Shown: piece by piece, positions 24,370 to 33,061 of the stretch
Layout of the letters: each line of letters starts with the position of its first letter
How positions within the stretch are numbered: position 1 is the stretch's first letter
Source of the DNA: Gemmataceae bacterium
GTDB lineage: Bacteria > Planctomycetota > Planctomycetia > Gemmatales > Gemmataceae
DNA: 64,000 bases
Direction of reading: 5' to 3'
Assembly (NCBI GenBank): GCA_901538445.1
Contig: LR594585.1
Coordinates: 372,001-436,000, forward strand
The notes under the pieces: generated by a model
Told to the model about the DNA's origin: nothing
The model's input: only the letters and a program-made list of their open reading frames with translations
Database searches by the model: none
Made by a program: the position numbers and the translations under genes

Positions 24370-25989
24370 TCACTTCGCGGGGGCCGGGCCGCCGGGCTGC
24401 GTCTCGCCGGTCTTCGGCTCGACCGGCTTGTTCTCCTTCTTCTCGCGGGCGGCCTTGATCACCTCGGTCGGGAACGGGGTGCGGTCGGCCATGAGGACGA
24501 GCAGCGCGCCGGCGGTGCAGAACGTCTTGCCGGTGATGCAGTGGTGCCCCTGCCAGCTCCCGTCCTTGTCCTGGGCCTTCTCGAGCCCCTTGACCATCTT
24601 GGCGTCCCAGTCGTCCCAGTCCTTGCCGCCGAGGAGCACGAGCGTCTCGCTGATGTTCATGAAGCTCAGGAACTCCTCGCCGCCGTTGTTGCCGAACCCG
24701 GCGACGAAGTTGTCGTTCTTCACGTTCCGGGCGAGGTCGGCCTGGACCTTGTCGTTCTGGACCTCGGCCTCCTTCACCTCCTGGAGCTTCTTCTCGGCCC
24801 GGTCCCGCTCGTCCTTCGGGGCCTTGGCGTCGGCGAGCACCTGCTTGGCCTTCTCGGCGTCGAGCCGGAGGCTGTTGACGACGTCCTGGTAGTTGCCGGC
24901 CCCCTGGCCGACGCGGTACAGGGCGACGCCCGCGTCCCCGGCCTTGCCGGCCATCGCCGGGGCCGCCGCGACGGCCGCGGGGCCGGCCTTCGGGTCGGCC
25001 GCGACCGCCGCCGGGGCCGTGTTCGTGACCGAGCTCTTCGCCTGGGCCAGCACCCGGGCCAGCGCCTTGTCGTCCACCACCGCGCCGCGCTCCTTGGCGC
25101 GCACGAGGCTCTTGTTGCAGATGCCCATCGACAGCGTCGTGGCCCACCCGTTGTTCCCGGCGAACCCGCCGTCGGCCGTCTGGTGCCGCACGATCTTGGT
25201 CATCGTCTTCTCGAGCGCCGCGACCAGCGCCTTCTCCTGGTCCCCGGACTTGCCGCGGAACTCGGCGAGGACGAGGTTCACCAGGAACGTGTCGACGTAG
25301 TTGCCGATCTTGCTCTGGAGCTGGGTGCCGCGGACGTCGGTGATGTACAGCGAGTCCTTGTCGGCCTTCTCGACCCGGTTGATGACGAACTTCAGCCCCT
25401 TGTGCACGGCGTCCTTGTACTCGCCCTCGGTCGCGGTGCTGCCGGCCCGGAGCAGCGCGAGGAGCACGAAGCAGGTGTTGCCGATGTCCGACGGGTCCTC
25501 GACCTTCGCGCCCTCGACGCGGCCGCCGCCGGTGCCGTTCCGCCACCCGCCGCCCTGGTTCCACCCGCCGTCGTCCTGCTGGCCCTTCACGAGGTACTCG
25601 AGCCCCTTCTTCACCGCCGGGCTAAGGTCCTTCGGCTTCACCGCGAACTCGGTCTTGGCGATCGTGTCGCCGACCTTAACCGGGGCGATCGTCGTGTCGG
25701 GCTTCGAGTCGGCCGCGCCGCCGGCCCCTTGACCGGGGACGCGGTCCACGCGGCCCTTGAGGTCGTCGATCCCGCGGACCGGCTTGACGTCGTCCAACCC
25801 GCGGGCCGGGCGACCGGGCGCAACGGCCGGCGGCTCGGCGGGCAGCACGCGCTTGAGATCGTCCGGGAGCGCCCGGAGGGGCTTCTCGGCCGGGAGTTGC
25901 TTCTCCTGGGCCAGGAGCAGGTTGGTGCCGGCGATGCCGGTAACGCCGATCGCGGTGGCGACGGCCAGGGGGCGGAAGAGCTTCTTCAT
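24370..25989 (-). CDS. Exported terpene-cyclase-fold (prenyltransferase repeat) protein
   Basis: This 539-residue protein has a signal peptide (MKKLFRPLAVATAIGVTGIA, cut near LLLAQ). Toroid repeats include LEYLVKGQQDDGGWNQGGGW, VRHQTADGGFAGNNGW and LEKAQDKDGSWQGHHC. Between repeats lies an Ala/Lys/Glu-rich stretch (about residues 355-430) with coiled-coil character. No DXDD motif is seen. Some planctomycete relatives are annotated as squalene cyclase-like or C5 complement-like toroids; substrate and activity are unknown. It is a tandem paralogue of the 22873 lipoprotein. Confidence 0.8.
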   Translation of the reverse strand: MKKLFRPLAVATAIGVTGIAGTNLLLAQEKQLPAEKPLRALPDDLKRVLPAEPPAVAPGRPARGLDDVKPVRGIDDLKGRVDRVPGQGAGGAADSKPDTTIAPVKVGDTIAKTEFAVKPKDLSPAVKKGLEYLVKGQQDDGGWNQGGGWRNGTGGGRVEGAKVEDPSDIGNTCFVLLALLRAGSTATEGEYKDAVHKGLKFVINRVEKADKDSLYITDVRGTQLQSKIGNYVDTFLVNLVLAEFRGKSGDQEKALVAALEKTMTKIVRHQTADGGFAGNNGWATTLSMGICNKSLVRAKERGAVVDDKALARVLAQAKSSVTNTAPAAVAADPKAGPAAVAAAPAMAGKAGDAGVALYRVGQGAGNYQDVVNSLRLDAEKAKQVLADAKAPKDERDRAEKKLQEVKEAEVQNDKVQADLARNVKNDNFVAGFGNNGGEEFLSFMNISETLVLLGGKDWDDWDAKMVKGLEKAQDKDGSWQGHHCITGKTFCTAGALLVLMADRTPFPTEVIKAAREKKENKPVEPKTGETQPGGPAPAK

Positions 25990-26159
25990 CGTCGGGGCTC
26001 CGTGCGTGGGACCGGAGGGGGGCGAGGTGCCGCGGGCTCCTGTGCCCGCGGCGTGTACTCTACCCGTCCAGACGACGGAAGTGGGTAACGGGATGGTAAC
26101 TCGCGCGGGGGGGCGAGAACCTCTCGGGTCTGGTACACTGCGGCACAGGAGGACCGCAC

Positions 26160-26915
26160 ATGCCGCTCCGCGACCACTTCCACCCGCCGATCTTCAAGCA
26201 CCACGCCTGGGAGGGGTTCCACGCGAGCTGGCCGACCACCATTGTGCGGAGCCTGTTCGACCTGCTGCCCGAGGGGTACCTCGCGGAGCCGCGCGCCCAC
26301 CTCGGGGCGTACTACGAGGTCGACGTTGCGAGCTTCGAGGGCAACGGTACGAGCGGCTCAAACGGCTCCGGGCGAGGGGGCGGCGTCGCGACGGGAACAG
26401 CAACCCGTGCTACTGTTGCGTCCCCGTGGGCACCCCCGGCCCCGACCGAGACGCTCGACGCCGATCAGACGGAGCCGTCCGAGTACGAGGTGCTGGTGTA
26501 CGACGCGAACCGGGCCCGGCGGCTCGTGGCGGCCGTCGAGATCGTCAGCCCGGCGAACAAGGACCGGGCCGACCACCGGAGGGCGTTCGTGGCGAAGTGC
26601 GCCGCGCTGCTCCACAGCGACGTGTGCGTGTCGATCGTCGACCTCGTCACGCTCCGGTCCGGGAACCTGTACGCCGAGTTGCTCGACGAGTTGGGCGTCG
26701 CCCCGCGGCCGCCGGGGGCGCTCCCCGCACTGTACGCGGTGACGTGCCGCAGACAGGTCGCAGACCACCGCGTCACGTTCGACGTCTGGTCGCACGCCCT
26801 CGAACTCGGCCGCCCGCTCCCGACGCTCCCGATGTGGCTCGCCGACGACTGCGCCGTGCCGCTCGAACTGGAAGCGACCTACGAGGAGACGTGCCGGTTC
26901 CTCCACATCACCTGA
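26160..26915 (+). CDS. DUF4058 family protein
   Basis: This 251-residue protein has the DUF4058 layout: MPLRDHFHPP then WEGFHASWPTTIVRSL at the start, the central YDANRARRLVAAVEIVSPAN block with E-I-V-S-P-x-N-K, and VPLELEATYEETCRFLHI at the end. The E-x-x-S-P-x-N-K segment resembles the core of PD-(D/E)XK nucleases and of Uma2, but catalysis is not shown. A low-complexity Gly/Thr/Ser loop lies near residue 65. It converges with a second DUF4058 gene only 11 bp away. Confidence 0.82.
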   Translation: MPLRDHFHPPIFKHHAWEGFHASWPTTIVRSLFDLLPEGYLAEPRAHLGAYYEVDVASFEGNGTSGSNGSGRGGGVATGTATRATVASPWAPPAPTETLDADQTEPSEYEVLVYDANRARRLVAAVEIVSPANKDRADHRRAFVAKCAALLHSDVCVSIVDLVTLRSGNLYAELLDELGVAPRPPGALPALYAVTCRRQVADHRVTFDVWSHALELGRPLPTLPMWLADDCAVPLELEATYEETCRFLHIT

Positions 26916-26926
26916 ACCCACCGGGT

Positions 26927-27664
26927 TCAGCCCGGCGGGGCGACGAGGTCGCGGAGCAGTTGCGGGTACACGGCCCACGACTCGGCGTAGGTCGCTTCGA
27001 GCGGGGCCGGGACGTAGACGTCCTCGGTCAGGAAGATCGGCAGCGCCGGCAGCGCGTCGCCGACCGCGAGCGGTTCGAGGTACGCCGTCGGGTCGTCGCC
27101 CGCGAGGTACGCCGCGGCCGACAGCGGCTTGCCCGGCGGCGGCTCGAACGTGTTGGTGCCGAACTCGTCGAGGATCAGCTTGTTGAGCCCCTGCGGGTCG
27201 CGCGGCGTCGGCGGAAACAGGTCCACGACGAGCATGTGGACGCCCTGCCGCAGAATGTCAACCGCCTTCTCGACGAACGTCCGCACCGCGCTCTTACTGT
27301 CCTTGTTCCCCGGCGACACCAGCTCGATGATCGCGACCACCTTCCCGCGGCCGTGGCGGATCACGACACGGTTCGCCCGGTCCGAGTACCGCGTCGACGC
27401 GAACCGCGTGACCGTGTGAGCGGTCGGCGGCGCGACCGCGACGGCCACCCCGCCGCTCCCGCCGGGGCCGGGGTGCTTGTGCGAGCCGTTCGTCTGGAGC
27501 GCAACGACGTCGGGGATCGGCCGGCCGGTGACCTGCTCGGCCATCGCCATGAACCCGGGCGGGAGCCCACCGGTGTTGAGCGCGTCCGAGATGGCGGAGA
27601 TCCACCGCTGGTGGAAGTGGTGGTAGTCGCCGGGTTCGACGCGGGTCCAGTCGTGGATGGGCAT
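26927..27664 (-). CDS. DUF4058 family protein
   Basis: This 245-residue protein starts MPIHDWTRVEPGDYHHFHQR, the common start of one DUF4058 branch, followed by WISAISDALNTGGLPPGFMA. The core is VVAIIELVSPGNKDSKSAVR. It differs clearly from the convergent 26160 gene, so this is not a recent tandem duplication. The ATG at 27664 has GGAGGTGCCGC in front; the longer frame to 27715 was not used. Confidence 0.82.
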   Translation of the reverse strand: MPIHDWTRVEPGDYHHFHQRWISAISDALNTGGLPPGFMAMAEQVTGRPIPDVVALQTNGSHKHPGPGGSGGVAVAVAPPTAHTVTRFASTRYSDRANRVVIRHGRGKVVAIIELVSPGNKDSKSAVRTFVEKAVDILRQGVHMLVVDLFPPTPRDPQGLNKLILDEFGTNTFEPPPGKPLSAAAYLAGDDPTAYLEPLAVGDALPALPIFLTEDVYVPAPLEATYAESWAVYPQLLRDLVAPPG

Positions 27665-27763
27665 GCGGCACCTCCGTGGTCCCGTCATTTTATCGCACCC
27701 GGTTCGTGGTTGCACGCGGTCCGCGGGTGGCGCAGACTGGTGCTACCTGCCAGGAGCGCTGCC

Positions 27764-29197
27764 ATGCTCTCTCACCCCTCCCCGTCCCGTCGGGTGGCCC
27801 TTCAAGCCGGCGTGGCCGGCCTGCTCGGCCTCGGAATCGAACACCTCGCCCCGCTGCGGGCCGCGGCCGCCGACGGGGCCAGGCCCCGAGCGTCCGCGAA
27901 GTCGGTGATCTACGTCTTCCTCTCGGGCGGCCTCGCGCAGCACGAGAGCTTCGACCCGAAGCCCGACGCGCCGGACGGCATCCGCGGCGACTTCGGCACC
28001 ACCGCGACGAAGACGCCCGGCCTGCGGATCACCGAGCACCTCCCGCGGCTCGCGGCGCGCAGCGACAAGTGGGCGCTGGTGCGGTCGCTCACGCACAAGT
28101 CGAACGACCACTCGCTGAGCCACCACATCATGCTCACCGGCCGGTCCGACGCGCCGACCGGGTTCAGCCCGGCCGCGCCGAAGCCGACCGACCACCCGAG
28201 CCTCGCCGCGATCGCCGGGGCGGTCACCCGGCCGCGGAACAACCTCCCGCCGGCGATCGTGCTGCCCGAGAAGCTCGTCCACAACAGCGGCCGCGTGATC
28301 CCCGGGCAGTTCGCCGGGGTGATGGGCCGCGTGCGCGACCCGTGGTTCCTCGAGGCGTCGGCGTTCGAGCCGAAGGCGTACGGCGCGTTCCCCGAGTACG
28401 AGTTCGACCACCAGGAGCGCGACTACAAGGCGAAGCGGCGGGCGTTCGTGCTCCCGGACCTGAGCCTGCCCGAAGGGGTGGACGGCGAGCGGTTCGGCGG
28501 GCGGCTCGGCGTCCTCGCCGCGATCGACGAGCAGCGCAAACTGCTCGACTCGGCCGGCAACATGGGCGCGTTCAGCCACTCGCGGGCCGACGCCGTGTCA
28601 CTCCTCACCGACGCGAGCGTCCGCAAGGCGTTCGACCTGAACCGGGCCGACCCGAAGGACCTCGACCGGTACGGCCGCAACTCGTTCGGGTGGTCGCTGC
28701 TCATGGCGGCGCGGCTCGTCGAGGCCGGGGTGAACCTCGTGCAGGTGAACCTCGGCAACAACGAGACGTGGGACACGCACGGCAACGCCTTCCCGCACCT
28801 GAAGGACCGCCTGCTCCCGCCGACCGACCGCGCGCTATCGGCGTTGCTCGACGACCTGGAGCAGCGCGGGCTGCTCGGCGACACGCTCGTCGTGGTGGCC
28901 GGCGAGTTCGGCCGCACGCCGCGGTTGAGCACGCTGAAGTCGCACTACAAGGGGCCGGGCCGGGACCACTGGGGGGCGGTGCAGTCGGTGCTCTGCGCCG
29001 GCGGCGGGGTGGTGGGCGGCCGCGTGGTCGGCTCGTCGGACAAGTCCGGCGGCTACCCCGCGACCGACCCGCAGACGCCCGAGAACTTCGCCGCGACCAT
29101 CTACTCAGCCCTTGGTCTTCCGAAGACCGTCGCGTGGCACGACGCGGAGACCCGCCCGCACCACCTGTACCACGCCGACCCGATGCCGCTGTCGTGA
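27764..29197 (+). CDS. DUF1501 family exported protein
   Basis: This 477-residue protein begins with a Tat-like signal (SRRVALQAGVAGLLGLGIEH). DUF1501 motifs follow: VIYVFLSGGLAQHESFDPKP, SLTHKSNDHSLSHHIMLTGR, NETWDTHGNAFPHLKD, LVVVAGEFGRTPRL and GRDHWGAVQSVLCAGGG. The fold is related to alkaline phosphatase/sulfatase, with conserved Asp and His that may bind metal. In planctomycetes these genes often follow a DUF1549/DUF1553 partner; none is here, so it is a solo copy. CAGGAGCGCTGCC precedes the ATG. Confidence 0.88.
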   Translation: MLSHPSPSRRVALQAGVAGLLGLGIEHLAPLRAAAADGARPRASAKSVIYVFLSGGLAQHESFDPKPDAPDGIRGDFGTTATKTPGLRITEHLPRLAARSDKWALVRSLTHKSNDHSLSHHIMLTGRSDAPTGFSPAAPKPTDHPSLAAIAGAVTRPRNNLPPAIVLPEKLVHNSGRVIPGQFAGVMGRVRDPWFLEASAFEPKAYGAFPEYEFDHQERDYKAKRRAFVLPDLSLPEGVDGERFGGRLGVLAAIDEQRKLLDSAGNMGAFSHSRADAVSLLTDASVRKAFDLNRADPKDLDRYGRNSFGWSLLMAARLVEAGVNLVQVNLGNNETWDTHGNAFPHLKDRLLPPTDRALSALLDDLEQRGLLGDTLVVVAGEFGRTPRLSTLKSHYKGPGRDHWGAVQSVLCAGGGVVGGRVVGSSDKSGGYPATDPQTPENFAATIYSALGLPKTVAWHDAETRPHHLYHADPMPLS

Positions 29198-29204
29198 GCG
29201 CCGA

Positions 29205-29735
29205 ATGCAGTACCAGGTTCATTGCGAATGCAAGAGGTCGATCACGGTGTCCGGGGCCGACGCGGGCGCGTCGGTGCGGTGCCCGTGCGGCAAGACGGTC
29301 GAGGTGCCGCCGCTCCACAAGCTCCGCGCGAGCGCCGGGCAGATTACCACTTCGCCCGAACTTACCCTCGAAGCAATGCTCGCTCGCGGCGAGTTACCCG
29401 ACACTCCCAACTGCGAATCGTGCTCGCAATTCACGCCAGGAATCGTTTGGATCGAGTTGATGTCGGAATCTTCTGAGGCGGCCAAGATGCCTGAAGAGGC
29501 CGCGCTCGGCTGCCTCGTAGGCATCGTCTCGGGAATCACGGACCTCATCCTCAAGCCCGAGCCGAAGCGCCCGGCGGGGTACAACGTATGGTTCCGCATT
29601 CCCATCCGCTGTTGCCCGTCGTGCGAACAAAAGTTGAAGAACACCAAGTGCCGCGAGATCCTTCGTCGGCACCAGCTCTCAGCTGCCCTCCTCGATAAAT
29701 GGCCCCATCTGATCGTGAGACGGGTGAAGAAGTAA
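29205..29735 (+). CDS. Hypothetical protein with N-terminal zinc-ribbon-like motif
   Basis: This 176-residue protein starts MQYQVHCECKRSITVSGADA, with a second cluster VRCPCGKTVEVPPL. The C-x-C ... C-x-C-G-K pairs could form a small zinc ribbon, a frequent start of planctomycete hypotheticals. Two more pairs follow, CESCSQF and CCPSCEQK. The start lies seven bases after the DUF1501 stop, so the two may be co-transcribed. Codon use is less GC-biased after residue 50. No function is known. Confidence 0.65.
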   Translation: MQYQVHCECKRSITVSGADAGASVRCPCGKTVEVPPLHKLRASAGQITTSPELTLEAMLARGELPDTPNCESCSQFTPGIVWIELMSESSEAAKMPEEAALGCLVGIVSGITDLILKPEPKRPAGYNVWFRIPIRCCPSCEQKLKNTKCREILRRHQLSAALLDKWPHLIVRRVKK

Positions 29736-29796
29736 CCCGGCTGGCACGGCGGCCGCGCGCCGCGGTATAACGGTGACGTTCCCGCGGAGGCATCGC

Positions 29797-30405
29797 ATGT
29801 CCACGGCCACGACGCACGTCACGCCGACGTTCCTGAACGAGGCGTCCATCCCGAAGTTCTCTGTCGCGCGCTACGATCGGATGGTCAGCGACGGCATTCT
29901 CTCGCCCGAAGATCGAGTGGAGTTGCTCGAGAACTATGTGGTGCTCAAGATGCCGCACGACCCCATCCACGACGGCACGATCGACGTGATCGACGACGCC
30001 ATTCGCGCGCTCCTGCCGAAGGGGTGGAGGCTGCGGTGCCAGGAAACGCTCGCGCTCTCCGATAGCCGCCCCGAACCAGACCTCGCCGTGTGCCGCGGGC
30101 ACTCCCGGACCTATCTCACCCGCCACCCGACCCCCGCGGACGTCGGCCTCATCGTCGAGGTCGCGAACACGTCGCTGCTGCGGGACCAGCAGGACAAGGC
30201 ACGGATCTACGCCCGCGGCAACGTCGCGTGCTACTGGATCGTGAACCTCGACGACCGCCGGGTCGAGGTTCACACGCAGCCGTCCGGGCCGTGCGACTCG
30301 CCGGCCTACGCCTCGGTGACGCACTACGCCGCGACCGACAGCGTGCCGCTCGTCCTCGACGGGGTCGCGGTCGCGTCCGTCTCCGTTGCCGATCTGTTGC
30401 CCTGA
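29797..30405 (+). CDS. Uma2 family putative endonuclease (DUF820)
   Basis: This 202-residue protein shows the Uma2/DUF820 pattern: FSVARYDRMVSDGILSPEDR, VELLENYVV, LSDSRPEPDLAVCRG, VGLIVEVANTSLLRDQQDKA and CYWIVNLDDRRVEV. The P-E-P-D-L and E-V-x-x-(S/T)-L...D-x-x-x-K residues are the PD-(D/E)XK core. Nuclease activity is predicted from fold and has little experimental support. GCGGAGG lies before the ATG at 29797. The protein is complete. Confidence 0.85.
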   Translation: MSTATTHVTPTFLNEASIPKFSVARYDRMVSDGILSPEDRVELLENYVVLKMPHDPIHDGTIDVIDDAIRALLPKGWRLRCQETLALSDSRPEPDLAVCRGHSRTYLTRHPTPADVGLIVEVANTSLLRDQQDKARIYARGNVACYWIVNLDDRRVEVHTQPSGPCDSPAYASVTHYAATDSVPLVLDGVAVASVSVADLLP

Positions 30406-30419
30406 CGCGCGCCGCTCAG

Positions 30420-30515
30420 AGTAGGTCACTCGCTCCGCGAGTGACACCGACCGCGCTTCGAGCCACACCAGTCCCATCTGTTGCGCCGGGGCGCGACTCG
30501 CGGAGCGAGTCGCCT
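30420..30515. repeat. REP-like pair with GTAGG foot
   Basis: The left unit (from 30421, GTAGGTCACTCGCTCCGCGA) holds a hairpin TCACTCGC-TCC-GCGAGTGA. The right unit (to 30515) is the inverse with a related stem (GCGACTCGC-GGA-GCGAGTCGC). Both feet read GTAG outward. It lies directly after the Uma2 stop. Confidence 0.75.
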
Positions 30516-30537
30516 ACTTTGTGGAGTACGTCGCTCC

Positions 30538-30661
30538 GCAGGGCGACGCAGTGTTTCACAGTGGGTGGTTGGGGTTGTGAAGCCACCCCCTCGCTGGCGC
30601 TCGGGGTTCGCCGAGAAGTTGCACAGCGTCTTGGCGAACCCTGAGCGCCAGCGAGGGGGTG
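30538..30661. repeat. Composite repeat, copy 1, with inside-out REP pair
   Basis: A 46-bp lead (30538-30583, TTTCACAGTGGGTGGTTGGG core) is followed by GGCGAAC-type units at 30584-30612 and 30633-30661 with their feet facing inward, 29 bp each and one mismatch. The whole unit recurs on the opposite strand at 38149-38260. Confidence 0.85.
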
Positions 30662-30738
30662 ACCCTGACCCAGATTCAATCTCTGCGTGCCCCTGCGTCG
30701 CTCCGAAAGCGCTCTTCCGCTCGCGTCACCTCCCCGGT

Positions 30739-31677
30739 ATGTCCCGCGACATGGGGCAACCTCCGCGCTCGAAAGCGAACCGCATCCGCCTCGCGGTTGT
30801 CGGGTCAGTCGTCGTCCACACTTTCCTTGTGAGCGTGGCAGCGGTCGCGCTGCGCTCGGGCGGTGGGTCGTCCGGGCCGGCGGAACTCGACACGCGCGTC
30901 GGTGAGGTCGCGCTGCGGCTCGCACCCGAGGAAGTCACGGTCGCGGTGCGGACCCCGGAGCCGCCGCGGCCGCCGGACCCCGAGCCGCCCGAACCGGACC
31001 CCCAACCTGTCCAACAGCCCGAACCACCGGTCGCGCCCGCAGCGCCGCGGCCGCGTGCCGAAGGCACCACCGGTACGCGGCCCGTCGTGAAGCCGAGCGT
31101 TCCGAACGCACTCCCGGCGGAAGTCGTCTCGCTCATCCGCCGGCCGAAGCCGCAATCGGTTGCGGTGCGTGACCCGAACGTGCGGCCGGCCGGCGCGACC
31201 GCACCCGCAGCGCCGCTCACGCCCGCAATCCACGGTGCGATGAAGGCCGGGCAGACGGTCGTGTACGTCCTCGATTGCTCCGGCAGCATGGGCGAGTTCG
31301 GGAAGCTCGCGGTCGCGCGTGCGGCGCTCGTCAGCACGCTGCGGAAGCAACCGGCCGACGTGCGGTTCCAGGTGCTCGCGTACAGCAGCGCGGCGCGCCC
31401 GTTAGTGGCGGGTCCGTTTGCGACCGCAACCGCCGCGAACATTGCATCCGCGGAGACGGCGCTCGCCGCGCTCAAGGCAAGCGGCCGCAGCAACCACGTC
31501 GAGGCGGTTCGTGCGGCGCTCGCTCTGCGGCCGGATGTCGTGGTCGTGCTGACCGACGCCGAAGAACTGACCGCGGCGTCGCTGAAGCCGGTGCTCGGTG
31601 CGGCCGGGAAGCCGGTGCCCGTGTGCGTCGCCCGCGTGACCGCGGACGGCGTCGGCGTGCCCCGCGAAGTGAAGTAA
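30739..31677 (+). CDS. Membrane-anchored von Willebrand factor A protein
   Basis: This 312-residue protein has one N-terminal membrane segment (RLAVVGSVVVHTFLVSVAAV). A Pro/Glu/Pro-rich linker of about 90 residues follows (EPPRPPDPEPPEPDPQPVQQ), like the periplasmic spacer of TonB. The C-terminal vWA domain has the MIDAS start VVYVLDCSGSMGEFGK (D-x-S-x-S) and VVVVLTDAEEL. It probably binds a protein partner through Mg at the cell envelope. The start is uncertain, since ATGs at 30739 and 30751 both lack a clear ribosome site. Confidence 0.78.
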   Translation: MSRDMGQPPRSKANRIRLAVVGSVVVHTFLVSVAAVALRSGGGSSGPAELDTRVGEVALRLAPEEVTVAVRTPEPPRPPDPEPPEPDPQPVQQPEPPVAPAAPRPRAEGTTGTRPVVKPSVPNALPAEVVSLIRRPKPQSVAVRDPNVRPAGATAPAAPLTPAIHGAMKAGQTVVYVLDCSGSMGEFGKLAVARAALVSTLRKQPADVRFQVLAYSSAARPLVAGPFATATAANIASAETALAALKASGRSNHVEAVRAALALRPDVVVVLTDAEELTAASLKPVLGAAGKPVPVCVARVTADGVGVPREVK

Positions 31678-31683
31678 CCGACG

Positions 31684-31746
31684 GGCGAGCCGCGTCAGTG
31701 ATGACGCGGGTGTGGTTCACCCGCGTCATCACTGACGCGGCTCGCC
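31684..31746. repeat. REP-like pair, perfect 29-nt arms (GGCGAGC type)
   Basis: The arms 31684-31712 and 31718-31746 pair perfectly around a 5-nt centre. Each is GGCGAGC, CGCGTCA, GTGA loop, TGACGCG, GGTG. It fills the 77-bp gap between the convergent vWA and AAA+ genes, so it is also a likely bidirectional terminator. Confidence 0.92.
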
Positions 31747-31754
31747 TCAAGTAA

Positions 31755-32663
31755 TCAGAACGGGATCGGTGCGTCGGTCGGCGTGCCGTTCGCGTTCGCG
31801 TCGGGCGAGTTCGCGAACTCCAGGCTCGACGGGTTGTGCGCGTCGAGGCTCTTGAGCAGCGCCGTCGCCTCCTCCAGCGTGTTGCCGAGGCAGCACACGC
31901 TGATGACCACCTCCGCGAGCGCCGCGAACGGCAGCCCGTCGGTCAGTTCCACCCACTTCGCCAGCTCGGCCGGGCTCAGGTCGGCGACCTTGCGGCCGAA
32001 GTACGCCCCGCGGACCCGGGCGTCCGGCGCGTCGATCCGCAGGATGCGGTCGAACCGCCGCGGCCGCGACACGATCCGCCGGTCGAGCTTCTCCGGGTAG
32101 TTCGTGCTCGCGATGTTCACCGCCTTGTTCACCTGGCTGTTGCCGTCGAGCCACTGGAGCAGTTCCGCGTCGCCGTACTGCTCGATGATCGCGTCGATGT
32201 CCTCGAAGATGCACACGATCGGCCGCTCGGGCTCGACCTCGCGGAACTTCTCGGCGGCCCGGATGAAGCTGTACGGGTGCTGGCAGAAGAACGCGACGTT
32301 CCCCTCGGCCACGACCGAACTCACGAGCTGGTGGATCAGCGACGACTTGCCGCACCCCTGCTTGCCGTACAGCAGGTAGCCCCGGCGGTGCAGGAACCCG
32401 TACCGGGCGAACCGCTCGCCACTGGCCCAGAACAGCTTGATCTCGCCGAGCACCTTCGCCGGGAGGCTGTCGGTGAAGTTGATCAGCTCATCGACCTGGA
32501 GGTCGCGGGCGTGGTAGTGCGGGTTCCCGCAGTTGTCGAGCGACACCGTGTACGCCCCGGCCGGGAGCGTGTCGGTCGTCCGCCCGCACACCTGGAAGTG
32601 GTTGGGGCCGGCAACCATCCACTGGTAGCCGAACTCGTTGCGGACCGGCAGGCGGTTGACCAT
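31755..32663 (-). CDS. AAA+ ATPase
   Basis: This 302-residue cytoplasmic protein has one AAA+ module: Walker A YGKQGCGKSSLIH, Walker B PIVCIFEDIDAII, sensor 1 NIASTNYPEKL and arginine-finger region RRFDRILRID. The N-terminal 70 residues (FQVCGRTTDTLPAG onward) are a small adaptor domain. The C-terminal tail is disordered. Order and length recall BCS1/classic-clade AAA proteins that remodel protein complexes. GAGGAACAC precedes the ATG at 32663. The open frame continues upstream across three other genes, but that part is not coding. Confidence 0.85.
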   Translation of the reverse strand: MVNRLPVRNEFGYQWMVAGPNHFQVCGRTTDTLPAGAYTVSLDNCGNPHYHARDLQVDELINFTDSLPAKVLGEIKLFWASGERFARYGFLHRRGYLLYGKQGCGKSSLIHQLVSSVVAEGNVAFFCQHPYSFIRAAEKFREVEPERPIVCIFEDIDAIIEQYGDAELLQWLDGNSQVNKAVNIASTNYPEKLDRRIVSRPRRFDRILRIDAPDARVRGAYFGRKVADLSPAELAKWVELTDGLPFAALAEVVISVCCLGNTLEEATALLKSLDAHNPSSLEFANSPDANANGTPTDAPIPF

Positions 32664-32849
32664 GTGTTCCTCGGGTTGGGGTCGGGAAGAAGACGTTTGT
32701 GGTGTGAATCTGGTTCGCGCGAGTGGAGGTGAGGAGGTTGTAACCGAGGCGATGTGGGGATGCAGTGTCGGTAGCGGGGCAGCAGGAAGGCGAGATCGGC
32801 CGCACGATCGAACACGATCCGAGTTGCTCTGTCGCCGCGGATGCGGCGA

Positions 32850-33007
32850 CCGCGTGTAGCCAGGGGTGGAGCGAGTCCGCGAGCGCAACCCCTGGTCCGG
32901 GGGGGCGATGCGTATCGGAGCCCCGGAGGGGCGGCAGATCCCGCCGGAGATCCGCACGGGCCGCCAGGGGTTTGCCCGAAACGGGCTGCACCCCTGGCTA
33001 CACGCGG
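32850..33007. repeat. Long palindrome with TGTAGCC feet
   Basis: Perfect 19-bp arms (32850-32868 and 32989-33007, CGCGTGTAGCCAGGGGTG core) enclose 120 bp that hold further small hairpins. Outside the arms, CCGCGGATGCGG-type sequence also pairs. This occupies the gene-free region 32664-33061; the rest shows no gene. Confidence 0.75.
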
Positions 33008-33061
33008 CCGCCGCATCCGCGGCTACAAGCCGGCACCGGTCGGGCGGCTCGCGACTTCTGG

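Noticed and set aside
30481-30738. N-terminal extension of the von Willebrand A protein
   Set aside because: The extra 86 codons come from REP and composite repeat sequence.
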